From positions 1 through 6,375 of the forward strand of contig CAMOUF010000160.1 in assembly GCA_946626395.1 (NCBI GenBank): DNA of 6,375 bases, written 5' to 3'. This DNA is from an uncultured Clostridia bacterium (GTDB lineage Bacteria; Bacillota; Clostridia; Christensenellales; Aristaeellaceae). The position numbers and the translations under genes are program-made. Shown in pieces: positions 1 to 6,100 of this stretch (its first letter is position 1; every line of letters starts with the position of its first letter). Under the pieces are notes generated by a model. The model did not search any database. It was not told the origin of the DNA and worked only from the letters and a program-made list of their open reading frames with translations.

Positions 1-137
1 CGTTGACCGGAGAGAAGCACAGCCAGAACGGAAAAGACGCCCAAAGATGTGAAGATTTTAAAAGAAGAATAGTATTAAAATACTTTGCAATTGATTCTAA
101 CCGAAAACATACAAACCTTCTTTCCTGAAATACGCAC

Positions 138-166
138 TTGCGCCAGATGCTCCCATTTGATATACT
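138..166 (+). promoter_or_regulatory. Possible sigma-A-type promoter for the DUF1934 operon
   Basis: TTGCGC (138-143) is separated by 17 bases from TATACT (161-166). The -10 is good, but the -35 keeps only the TTG of TTGACA. A start about seven bases past the -10 would fall near 173, right at the GGGAGGA ribosome binding site (173-179), so the leader would be under 20 bases. Nothing else between 1 and 190 looks better. The rest of that stretch is AT-rich, with only a weak 6-bp palindrome at 71-84. Confidence 0.35.
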
Positions 167-190
167 GGTATTGGGAGGAATGAAAACGCT

Positions 191-628
191 ATGAAAAATC
201 ACCAGCAGGTTCTTGTGTCCGTGATGGGCTGGACCCATGACGACGACGAACCCAGCGACTCCGTTCGCCTGCTGACCACCGGCGTCCTGTCCGGCGATGG
301 GGACGCATGGCGCATTGAATACACGGAGACCCAGCCGGACAACGAAAGCAATCATGTGGCGCTGACGCTGAGCGGCGGCACGGTGACCATGCAGCGCACG
401 GGGGCCTTCTCCACCAGCATGGTTTTCGAGCAGGGCCGCCGTTTTGATGGCAATTATCAAACGCCCTACGGCGATATGGCCATGGGGGTATATGCCACCC
501 ACGTCAATTACAAGGTGGAGCGCGGTCCGGTGGGCCAGGTGAGCCTGACTTATCAGCTGGATCTGCAGGGGCAGTTCGCCGCCATGCATGAATTGCGCAT
601 CCGCTTCTGCCCCGCCGGAAAGCAATGA
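191..628 (+). CDS. DUF1934 domain-containing protein (YwiB-like)
   Basis: A 145-residue soluble protein with no signal peptide or membrane segment. Its length and pattern fit the DUF1934 family (Bacillus YwiB is a member): an N-terminal beta strand VLVSVMGW, then alternating beta strands with a central GGTVTMQRTG turn, MVFEQG, the segment TPYGDMAMGVYA and a closing strand LTYQLDLQGQFA. The family is thought to be a small lipocalin-like beta barrel of unknown function, so no reaction can be assigned. The start is set by GGAGG at 174-178, about 12 bases upstream, which is slightly long. An earlier ATG at 180 gives only a four-codon frame. The stop overlaps the next start as ATGA (625-628), so the two genes are probably translationally coupled. 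Family call fairly sure; function unknown. Confidence 0.82.
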   Translation: MKNHQQVLVSVMGWTHDDDEPSDSVRLLTTGVLSGDGDAWRIEYTETQPDNESNHVALTLSGGTVTMQRTGAFSTSMVFEQGRRFDGNYQTPYGDMAMGVYATHVNYKVERGPVGQVSLTYQLDLQGQFAAMHELRIRFCPAGKQ

Positions 629-1122
629 GCGCCCTGGACCTGTGGCGGTCGGAGCTCAGGGCCTTGATCCCCCGGGGCTTTCTCCGTCGCGATCAGGGGG
701 AGGGCCTCTTTTTGAGCGATTTTCCCCGGCGGGGCGTGGACGCGTTTCCCGCCCTGAAGGCCGCCGGGTTTGATGCGGTGGAAATCCGCGGCCTGGCCCG
801 GATCGACGGAAGCCTGGATAAATACAGGGAGCTGGAAGCCGCCCTGCCCGCTTTCACGCCCGCGCCCCGGGATGATACCCTGTACCTGTTTTCTCTGGCC
901 CGGCGGCTGACGCGCTTTGGCGGGGACATCACGGCGGAAACGCTGCCGCTGGTTCGGATGACCCTGCTGTGTTTGGACGAAAAGGACGATTCTTTTCTCC
1001 TCCGGCGCCTGCCGGGGGACATGGCCCTGGCCCAGCGGCAGCGGCTGGTTTTGCCGCGCATGGCCGGGCAGCTGATTTTAAACTTCCTCTATGACCAGGA
1101 AAGGAGAGAACCATCATGCTGA
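625..1122 (+). CDS. Hypothetical protein, 165 residues, unrecognised family
   Basis: I do not recognise this family. The product is soluble, rich in Leu and Arg, and has no signal peptide, transmembrane segment or obvious catalytic motif. The N-terminal half looks alpha/beta (a strand such as GLFLSDFP, then a helix, then FDAVEIRGLARI). The C-terminal half is mostly predicted helix, with conserved-looking blocks DDTLYLFSLARRLTRFGG and LPRMAGQLILNFLYDQ. That it is a real gene rests on context: it begins with ATGA overlapping the DUF1934 stop, has the codon usage of its neighbours, and its last seven bases overlap the next gene's start (1116-1122). Only a weak GGAAAG (617-622) precedes it, so translation is probably coupled to the upstream gene. 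It may act with the MBL-fold hydrolase, but this is only inferred from the operon. Confidence 0.72.
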   Translation: MSALDLWRSELRALIPRGFLRRDQGEGLFLSDFPRRGVDAFPALKAAGFDAVEIRGLARIDGSLDKYRELEAALPAFTPAPRDDTLYLFSLARRLTRFGGDITAETLPLVRMTLLCLDEKDDSFLLRRLPGDMALAQRQRLVLPRMAGQLILNFLYDQERREPSC

Positions 1123-1763
1123 TCACCTATCACGGCCATTCGGAATTTTATCTGGAAGGCGCAAGCGGATTTGCCCTCCTCACCGATCCCTACGACGGCC
1201 ACGTGGGCTATCCCATGGGCGAATACCGGGCGGACGCGGTGACGGTGACCCACGGCCACGGGGATCACAATTTCACCGCGAAAGCCCTGGGAACCCCCGC
1301 CATCATCGACAGCGAAGGCGAATGGTATCCTGCCCCCGACGTAAAAATCACCGCCATTCCCTCGGTGCACGACGACGCGGGCGGCAGCAAGCGGGGCAAA
1401 AACCTGCTGATGAAAATTGAAATGGAGGGCTTGACCCTGGCCCACCTGGGGGATCAGGGCGCGCCGCTGACGCCTGAACAGCGCAGGGCCCTGGGCCGGG
1501 TGGATATCCTGATGATCCCCGTGGGCGGATTCTATACCATCGACGCGGCGGCAGCGGCGGACATGGCCAAGCAGATCGCTCCCCGGATCGTGATTCCCAT
1601 GCACTACAAAACCAAAGTCAACGTCGATTGGCCCATTACCGATGAAACGCCCTTCCTGCGCCTGATGAACGCTCCGGCCCTGGAGCCCATGCCCCTGCTG
1701 CGGGTAACAAAGCAGGATTTAAGCGAGCAGCCCGCCCTGGCGCTGCTCAAGCCCCGGCAGTAA
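1116..1763 (+). CDS. MBL-fold metal-dependent hydrolase (UlaG/YtkL-like, Lactamase_B_3 type)
   Basis: A 215-residue cytoplasmic metallo-beta-lactamase-fold protein of the COG2220 type (UlaG, YtkL/UPF0173 relatives). The signature HGHGDH is at residues 46-51 (H46, H48, D50, H51). Likely further metal ligands are H85 in PSVHDD, D113 in HLGDQG and H163 in IPMHYKT, giving the full two-metal set in the expected order. The opening ITYHGHSEFYLEG and LTDPYDG are typical of this branch. Known members hydrolyse small esters, lactones or phosphodiesters; the substrate here cannot be told. The ATG at 1116 has AAGGAGAG (1101-1108) seven bases upstream and overlaps the end of the preceding gene. It is last in the operon, 13 bases before the terminator stem. 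Length is close to the family norm and the protein looks intact. Confidence 0.88.
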   Translation: MLITYHGHSEFYLEGASGFALLTDPYDGHVGYPMGEYRADAVTVTHGHGDHNFTAKALGTPAIIDSEGEWYPAPDVKITAIPSVHDDAGGSKRGKNLLMKIEMEGLTLAHLGDQGAPLTPEQRRALGRVDILMIPVGGFYTIDAAAAADMAKQIAPRIVIPMHYKTKVNVDWPITDETPFLRLMNAPALEPMPLLRVTKQDLSEQPALALLKPRQ

Positions 1764-1776
1764 ATCACCCGGACGC

Positions 1777-1812
1777 AAAAAACACCTGCCATTTTTCGGG
1801 CAGGTGTTTTTT
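1777..1812. terminator. Rho-independent terminator, probably bidirectional
   Basis: A perfect 14-bp stem (1777-1790 with 1799-1812) closes an 8-base loop. Its core is CACCTGCC/GGCAGGTG, with an A-tract on the 5' side and a T-tract on the 3' side, so it works as a terminator on either strand. It lies 13 bases after the MBL gene stop. It is also the first strong terminator met by transcripts from the minus-strand unit ending at 2014, which would then carry a 3' tail of about 200 bases. Confidence 0.9.
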
Positions 1813-1864
1813 GGCGATCTGAAACCATTCAGGCATAGCTGAAAACAATTGAAGTCAGTAATCA

Positions 1865-1966
1865 GTTCTAAGTTAAAAGTTCTAAGTTCTAAGCAAAATA
1901 GTCCATATTCTGTAAAAAGAATATTGAACTAAATCTGCTTAGAATTTGGAGCTAAGAACTTAGAAC
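1865..1966. repeat. Imperfect long inverted repeat built of 7-bp units
   Basis: The arms 1865-1895 and 1936-1966 pair without any gap over 31 positions: 25 Watson-Crick pairs, three G-U pairs (in the plus-strand RNA) and three mismatches. A second small stem (1905-1910 with 1919-1924, ATATTC/GAATAT) sits at the centre. The left arm is also a tandem array of period 7: AGTTCTA, AGTTAAA, AGTTCTA, AGTTCTA (1864-1891). The right arm, read on the other strand, shows the same units in decayed form (GTTCTAA, GTTCTTA, GCTCCAA, ATTCTAA). It lies in the convergent gap after the terminator. It is probably a dispersed intergenic repeat; I found no clear target duplication. Confidence 0.72.
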
Positions 1967-2013
1967 CAACTATGATCCAACCGCCAAAGAAACCACAACT
2001 GAACAGATACATC

Positions 2014-2952
2014 TTACTTATACTGCTCCATGTTCATGAAATCAGCGGTGGGAACGTCCAGGCAGCCGGTGGGCACGAAGCCGCGCACCCGCTGGCCGCC
2101 CACGGTGGTTTCGATATAATCGAAGGAAAGGCCGTAGCCGTTGGTCATGGTAGTCAGGTAGGTGACAGTGCTGCCGACACGCAGGGTGGCGATGGCGGAG
2201 GCCTGGCGCAGGGGGTCGTCGGTCAGGGTGCAGGAGGAAGAAACCTGGCAGGAATCATACGTGAAGGACAGGTAATTGTTGTTGCCCACATTGCCGCGAA
2301 TCTGGCTGCCGTTGACATAGCCCACGCGCACACCCCCCGCGTTGACGCCGCTGGTCAATTCATAGAACACCAGCAGCCAGCCGTTTTCCCAGCCCGCGGC
2401 CCACACGGCCCCGTTGGTGTTCATCATGGCCCTGCCGTTGGCCCCGCGCCAGGAAGACGTGGAAGGCGCGGAATACACGTCCAGGCGCTGTTCGCCAGTC
2501 ATGCTGGTGTAGGAAAAGCCGGTGAGCTTCAGGGAAGAATCCGGGGGCACAAAATCCCGCCAGGATTTGAGGGAAGAGCCCGCGGGCTTGCGATAGGGCC
2601 AGCCACTGGCCTCCATGGAAGAAATGACGGATTTGATGGTCTGGTAGTTTTTCCATTCCAGGTCGGAAGCGGCGCCCACGGCCTGCTGCTTGGTCACCTT
2701 CCGGGTCTGCTGATACCAGGGCTGGGCGTTGAACCAATTGTAGAACTTACCGCCCACCTCGAAGGGATAACCGTGACGGGCGAAGATTTCGTTGAACAGG
2801 AAACTCAAAGATTCCCGGTCCCAGTTCCACAGCTCGGACGATGGAATGAGCCGGGTGTTGGTATCCAGGAGGTATTGGTGATCCGCCAGGACCGCGGCGG
2901 GCAGCAGAGCCAGCATGCACAGCACGCACAGCCAGCACAGCGTCTTTTTCAT
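2014..2952 (-). CDS. Secreted YARHG-domain protein with SH3-like repeats
   Basis: A 312-residue exported protein. Residues 1-23 are a signal peptide (MKK, then a Leu/Cys-rich core, likely cleaved at VLA-DHQ); there is no clear lipobox. Residues about 35-82 match the YARHG domain: LIPSSELW, NEIFARHGYPF (the ARHGY signature, residues 58-62) and FNAQPWY (74-80). Two SH3-like beta modules seem to follow, at about 154-220 (LDVYSAPS, NGRAMM, ENGWLLVFYE, VRVGYV) and 230-306 (ending RGFVPTGCL). YARHG domains occur in extracytoplasmic proteins and may bind the cell wall; a wall or surface role is inferred. The start is supported by AAAGGAGGA (2961-2969), eight bases upstream. It follows uvrC by 67 bases with no terminator between, so read-through from uvrC is likely; no convincing separate promoter was seen. 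Confidence 0.85.
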   Translation of the reverse strand: MKKTLCWLCVLCMLALLPAAVLADHQYLLDTNTRLIPSSELWNWDRESLSFLFNEIFARHGYPFEVGGKFYNWFNAQPWYQQTRKVTKQQAVGAASDLEWKNYQTIKSVISSMEASGWPYRKPAGSSLKSWRDFVPPDSSLKLTGFSYTSMTGEQRLDVYSAPSTSSWRGANGRAMMNTNGAVWAAGWENGWLLVFYELTSGVNAGGVRVGYVNGSQIRGNVGNNNYLSFTYDSCQVSSSCTLTDDPLRQASAIATLRVGSTVTYLTTMTNGYGLSFDYIETTVGGQRVRGFVPTGCLDVPTADFMNMEQYK

Positions 2953-3011
2953 CTAATTTTTCCTCCTTTGTACGAACAAAAAAATGATAATCAAGATACA
3001 AGCACAATATC

Positions 3012-3048
3012 CCTATTGCCTATTGCCTAATGCCTATTGCCTGTTGCC
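3012..3048. repeat. Heptamer tandem repeat (CCTATTG units)
   Basis: Five contiguous 7-bp units: CCTATTG, CCTATTG, CCTAATG, CCTATTG, CCTGTTG, then CC. Three are identical and two differ by one base. On the minus strand the unit reads CAATAGG. The array overlaps the 3' end of uvrC and provides its TAG stop (3020-3022) and its last eight codons. Heptameric short tandem repeats of this type are known from intergenic DNA of several bacteria, notably cyanobacteria. Their role is unknown and they may arise by replication slippage. Confidence 0.85.
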
Positions 3049-4876
3049 CGCCGTCTCCCCCATGGCTCCAAGCGTACACCGCCTGAGCGGCGGGGGCGTT
3101 CATGCCGGGCACCTGCCTGAGCTCCTCCAATTCCGCTTCCCGGATGGCCTTGACGGATTTGAAGTATTGCAGCAGCGCCCGCCTTCTCGTGGGGCCCACG
3201 CCGGGGATATCCTCCAGGGCGCTGTGGACGGAGGCTTTGCCCCGCAGGCCCCGGTGATAGGTGATGGCGAAGCGGTGGGCTTCATCGCGGATGCGCTGGA
3301 TGAGATGCAGCACCGGGGAATGATGGTCGATGAGGATGGAGTCCTCCCGGCCCGGCAGGAAAAACTCCTCCAGCCTTTTGGCCAGGCCGAACATGGGCAC
3401 GTCCGCCCCGGCGGCCAGCATGGCTTCCCGGGCGAACTGCAGTTGCTCCGGGCCGCCGTCGATGAGCACCAGGTCGGGCAGGGGCCAGCGTTCCTTTTCA
3501 TCCTCAGCGAAACACCGCCGGAACCGGCGGCCCAGCACCTCGTTCATGGAGGCAAAATCGTTGGCCCCTTCAAAGCTCTTGATGCGGTAATGGCGGTATT
3601 CCTTGGGCGCGGGCTCCCCGTCGATGAACACTACCATGGAGGCCACGTTCTGGGCCCCCTGGGTATTGGAAATATCGTAGCCCTCGATGCGGCGGGGCAC
3701 GGTGTCCATGCCGATGAACCGGGCCAATTCCTCCACCGCGCCCACGGTACGCTCATACTGCACCTGCTTTTTCGCGTTGCGCTTTTCCAGGGCGTCCCGG
3801 GCGTTCTTTTCAGCCAGCAGGGTCAGGGCCCGCTTGTCTCCCCGCTGGGGAATGGTGAGGGTGCAGGCACCGCCCCTTTGGCGGCGCAGCCATTCTTCCA
3901 GATCGGCGCTGATTTCCTCCGGCAGATCAGGGCACAGGATCTCCCGGGCAGGCTTCCGGTCGCCCTCATAGAACTGGACGATAAAATCAAACAATACCTC
4001 GCCCTTTTCTTCCTTGCCCTCCCGGGGCAGGGCGAAGGAATCGCCGCCTAATATGTGGCCGCTGCGGACATAGAGCACCTGGGCCATAGCGTCCAGATCG
4101 TCCTGGGCCAAGGCGAACACGTCCTGCTCCACGCCGCTGGTCTGGATGGCCTGCTGGCGCTGCATCAGGCCATGAATATCCTTGATCTGATCCCGGAGCT
4201 TCGCCGCCTTTTCAAATTGCAGGGCGGCGGCGGCCTGCTTCATGTCCTGCTCCAGGTCGTTGGTCACGTCCTGATATTTGCCGTTCAAAAAGGAAATGAC
4301 CCGCTGCACCACCGCCCGGTATTCGTTCTCCGTGCATTTGCCGCAGCAGGGCCCCAGGCACCGGCCGATTTCATAATTCATGCAGGGCCGCTTGGGGGGA
4401 TGCTCCGGCAGGGCATGGGCGCAGGTACGCAGGGGAAACAGCTTTTTTAAGGATTCCAGCGTTTCCCGAACGGCGGTGGCCCCGATGTAGGGGCCAAAGT
4501 ATTTCGCCCCGTCGGACGCCTGCCGCCGGGCCAGAGTGACCCGGGGAAAGGGCTCCATCAGGTTCACCCGGATAAAGGGATAATGCTTGTCGTCCTTCAG
4601 GAGGATATTATAGTAAGGCTTATAAAGCTTGATCAGGTTGCATTCCAGAATCAGCGCTTCCAGATTGGTGCGGCACAGAATGATATCGAAATCCGTGATA
4701 TGCGAAACCATGGCCGCAACCTTTGGCGTATGGTCGTGGCCATGGAAATAGCTTCTCACCCGGTTTTTCAGGTTCACCGCCTTGCCCACATAGATGATCT
4801 TCCCGTTTTCCTTCATCTGATAGCAGCCGGGAGAATCGGGCAGCAGGCGCAGCTTTTGGGCGATGGTTTCATTCAT
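3020..4876 (-). CDS. uvrC: UvrABC system protein C (excinuclease subunit C)
   Basis: This nuclease subunit of nucleotide excision repair is recruited to UvrB at damaged DNA and cuts on both sides of the lesion. All parts are present in 618 residues (typical about 600). The N-terminal GIY-YIG domain for the 3' cut has G17-C-Y19, Y29-V-G31, R39 and metal ligand E78. Cysteines C152, C165, C173 and C177 have the spacing of the reported Fe-S site. A UVR motif for UvrB contact lies at about 203-238. The RNase H-like domain for the 5' cut has D401 (GYDISN), D473 (LIDGGPEQL) and H534 (RDEAHRF). Tandem helix-hairpin-helix motifs lie at about 552-603 (PGVGPTRRRALL and VPGMNAPAA). The start fits the family (LRLLPDSPGCY follows). 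No good ribosome binding site precedes it; it lies 16 bases after the DUF1292 stop, so coupling is likely. The last eight residues come from the heptamer array. Confidence 0.98.
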   Translation of the reverse strand: MNETIAQKLRLLPDSPGCYQMKENGKIIYVGKAVNLKNRVRSYFHGHDHTPKVAAMVSHITDFDIILCRTNLEALILECNLIKLYKPYYNILLKDDKHYPFIRVNLMEPFPRVTLARRQASDGAKYFGPYIGATAVRETLESLKKLFPLRTCAHALPEHPPKRPCMNYEIGRCLGPCCGKCTENEYRAVVQRVISFLNGKYQDVTNDLEQDMKQAAAALQFEKAAKLRDQIKDIHGLMQRQQAIQTSGVEQDVFALAQDDLDAMAQVLYVRSGHILGGDSFALPREGKEEKGEVLFDFIVQFYEGDRKPAREILCPDLPEEISADLEEWLRRQRGGACTLTIPQRGDKRALTLLAEKNARDALEKRNAKKQVQYERTVGAVEELARFIGMDTVPRRIEGYDISNTQGAQNVASMVVFIDGEPAPKEYRHYRIKSFEGANDFASMNEVLGRRFRRCFAEDEKERWPLPDLVLIDGGPEQLQFAREAMLAAGADVPMFGLAKRLEEFFLPGREDSILIDHHSPVLHLIQRIRDEAHRFAITYHRGLRGKASVHSALEDIPGVGPTRRRALLQYFKSVKAIREAELEELRQVPGMNAPAAQAVYAWSHGGDGGQQAIGIRQ

Positions 4877-4892
4877 GTTTTCATCGAATCCG

Positions 4893-5189
4893 TTATTCTT
4901 CTTCGTCGCTGTTCACATCGAAGGTGGCTTCTGCAACCTCCACCAGCTGATCCATCAGATCCTCGTCCACGGGCACGAATTCTTCCATATCCTCGTTGCC
5001 CTCGCCCTCCATGGGCTGCACCTTCATCACGTAGCGGGACACCTCGTCCTCATCCTCCACGTCGCAGGCGTCGCTGAGCAGCACGTATTCATCCCCGTTG
5101 TAGAAGAAATAGCGCTCCACACACAGGCGGATGGGCTCTCCGTCGTCCCCTTCCAGCTCGATGATATCCCATTCTTCCTGATTGGTCAT
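4893..5189 (-). CDS. DUF1292 domain-containing protein (YrzB-like)
   Basis: A 98-residue, very acidic soluble protein: 35 Asp/Glu against four Lys/Arg. Residues about 6-43 match the DUF1292 pattern (WDIIELEGDDGEPIRLCV, FFYNGDEYVLLSD), a small all-beta domain of unknown function common in Bacillota. A second part (SRYVMKVQPMEG, FVPVDEDLMDQLVEVAEATF) matches the usual end of the family, where a short strand and helix are followed by an acidic tail, here SDEEE. The start is fixed by AAGGAGGG (5197-5204), seven bases upstream, and a promoter lies just beyond. It leads the transcript into uvrC; in many Firmicutes the family sits instead next to a RuvX-type Holliday junction resolvase gene (yrqF). 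A repair role can only be guessed. Confidence 0.88.
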   Translation of the reverse strand: MTNQEEWDIIELEGDDGEPIRLCVERYFFYNGDEYVLLSDACDVEDEDEVSRYVMKVQPMEGEGNEDMEEFVPVDEDLMDQLVEVAEATFDVNSDEEE

Positions 5190-5218
5190 GCGAAATCCCT
5201 CCTTCCCTTGATACAGCT

Positions 5219-5247
5219 ATTATATCCGATTTTCCCCAAAAGCACAA
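5219..5247 (-). promoter_or_regulatory. Sigma-A-type promoter for DUF1292-uvrC
   Basis: On the minus strand a perfect TATAAT -10 (5224-5219) lies 17 bases after TTGTGC (5247-5242). The -35 is partial but the spacing is ideal. The predicted transcript start is near 5212, giving a leader of about 22 bases with AAGGAGGG inside it. It lies just beyond the terminator of the upstream gene, so DUF1292-uvrC is probably an independent unit. Confidence 0.7.
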
Positions 5248-5270
5248 GCAGGCGAAGTTGAATTCCCAAA

Positions 5271-5308
5271 AGAAAAAGCCGTCTCCCGGTCAGCGGGAAA
5301 CAGGCTTT
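5271..5308 (-). terminator. Rho-independent terminator of the secreted-protein gene
   Basis: On the minus strand, 5308-5294 pairs with 5288-5275 around a 5-base loop: AAAGCC with GGCTTT, then GTTT with AGAC (one G-U) and CCCG with CGGG, with one bulged base. The stem runs straight into TTTTTCTTTT. It starts 10 bases after the stop of the 5319-5951 gene. Confidence 0.85.
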
Positions 5309-5318
5309 AAGTATTCGG

Positions 5319-5951
5319 TCAGGCGAAAGGCCCGTCAGGCCGGTCATCGTACAAAAGATATTCCACCACCACGTCGAAAATATCCTCGTCGTAGCCCTGG
5401 AAATCCACGCCATGGGCCTGGCAGCTGGCCGCCATCAGCATATTGAACGCCTGGAAGATGGCGGTCATCTGGGCGCGGGTGAAGCCGTACCGGCCCGCTT
5501 CCCCATAGGTGGACACATACACGCCGTCGTACACGCCGGTATAATTCAGGACCCACACACCCTCGTCGCTGCGGCCGTAATAACGGTAAATCCGCTGGTC
5601 GGAATTGGTGCTGGGCCAGACGCGGCCGCCCTGGCTCAGCCGGGGGTACAGGGCGTGGAACTGGCTGGTCCAGGCGTCCAATTCTTCCTTGGGCAGGCTG
5701 CGGATGGTTTCCCCCTTATAGGCGTCCACATACCGCAGGGTGGAGAGGATCTGGGTCCTTGTCTGGTCGGTGCTCACCATGAACATGACGATCCCATTGT
5801 CATAGGCGTGCTCCCCCAGCATGGTCACGGAAGAAGGCAATTCCAGGTTCCAGTTCATCAGCTCCGAATGAAACACTTCCTTGGCCGCCAAGGCGGGGCC
5901 GTGAGCCCAAATCAGCAGCACAGCCGCCAATACAGCAATGCATTTTTTCAT
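5319..5951 (-). CDS. Secreted protein of unknown function, 210 residues
   Basis: I do not recognise this family. Residues 1-22 are a signal peptide (MKK, a hydrophobic core AVLAAVLLIW, cleavage site near ALA-A) with no lipobox, so the product should be exported. The mature part is about 187 residues with mixed alpha/beta character: WNLELPSSVTML, then IVMFMVSTD, a helix SLPKEELDAWTSQFHALYP, beta hairpins QRIYRYYGRSDEGVWVLNYTGVYDGVYVSTYGE split by turns, and a C-terminal helix TRAQMTAIFQAFNMLMA. The strand order loosely recalls PsbP/DcrB-like folds, which is only a guess. The ATG at 5951 is preferred because AAAAGAGG (5968-5961) lies nine bases upstream and the signal peptide begins there. A frame extension to a TTG at 5996 would bury the signal and lies in a leader hairpin. 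It is monocistronic, with its own promoter and terminator. Confidence 0.82.
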   Translation of the reverse strand: MKKCIAVLAAVLLIWAHGPALAAKEVFHSELMNWNLELPSSVTMLGEHAYDNGIVMFMVSTDQTRTQILSTLRYVDAYKGETIRSLPKEELDAWTSQFHALYPRLSQGGRVWPSTNSDQRIYRYYGRSDEGVWVLNYTGVYDGVYVSTYGEAGRYGFTRAQMTAIFQAFNMLMAASCQAHGVDFQGYDEDIFDVVVEYLLYDDRPDGPFA

Positions 5952-6028
5952 GGCATGTATCCTCTTTTCAGTCAATTTGATGTATTTCCGGTTCAAAAGA
6001 AACGCTTTTCTTCCGCCCCGGTCTGTTT

Positions 6029-6058
6029 ATTATACAGGATAAAGGACTTCTTTGTACA
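6029..6058 (-). promoter_or_regulatory. Sigma-A-type promoter for the secreted-protein gene
   Basis: On the minus strand a perfect TATAAT -10 (6034-6029) follows TGTACA (6058-6053; four of six match TTGACA) with an 18-base spacer. The predicted start is near 6022, leaving a leader of about 70 bases before the ATG at 5951. CCTGTA occurs twice, overlapping both the -35 and -10 boxes; whether this matters is unknown. Confidence 0.6.
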
Positions 6059-6100
6059 GGCTTCCCTAAAAAATTTTCATTTTTTCGGCCGCGGTTCTTT

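Noticed and set aside
2..52. Possible 3' end of an upstream plus-strand gene (basic tail ending ERKRRPKM, stop at 50-52)
   Set aside because: Only 16 codons are visible, with no terminator behind them and nothing to identify them, so it may be chance.
1..70. Minus-strand frame off the left edge with a signal-peptide-like run (GVFSVLAVLLSG)
   Set aside because: There is no ATG in frame, only a TTG without any purine-rich site upstream, and an in-frame stop lies close by. It cannot be judged from the visible sequence.
71..84. AGTATT/AATACT palindrome as a terminator
   Set aside because: Six A-T-rich pairs with a 2-base loop and no U-tract are too weak.
1089..1604. 171-codon minus-strand frame opposite the MBL hydrolase
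   Set aside because: His/Gly/Val-rich shadow of a gene with intact metal-binding motifs.
2985..2993. TGATAATCA, resembling the core of a Fur box, upstream of the YARHG gene
   Set aside because: Only one half-conserved copy in an AT-rich gap, with no iron-related gene nearby and no overlapping promoter.
1972..3030. 352-codon open frame on the plus strand opposite the YARHG gene
   Set aside because: The opposite strand has a signal peptide, a strong ribosome binding site and recognisable domains. This frame gives a Gly/His/Ala-rich composition typical of a shadow in GC-rich DNA and has no ribosome binding site.
2984..4051. 355-codon open frame on the plus strand opposite uvrC
   Set aside because: It is a shadow of uvrC. 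It starts in the heptamer repeat and has no family resemblance or ribosome binding site.
5951..5996. TTG start at 5996 giving a 225-residue version of the secreted protein
   Set aside because: It would place 15 charged residues ahead of the signal peptide. The ATG at 5951 has a well-spaced AAAAGAGG and a clean signal sequence.
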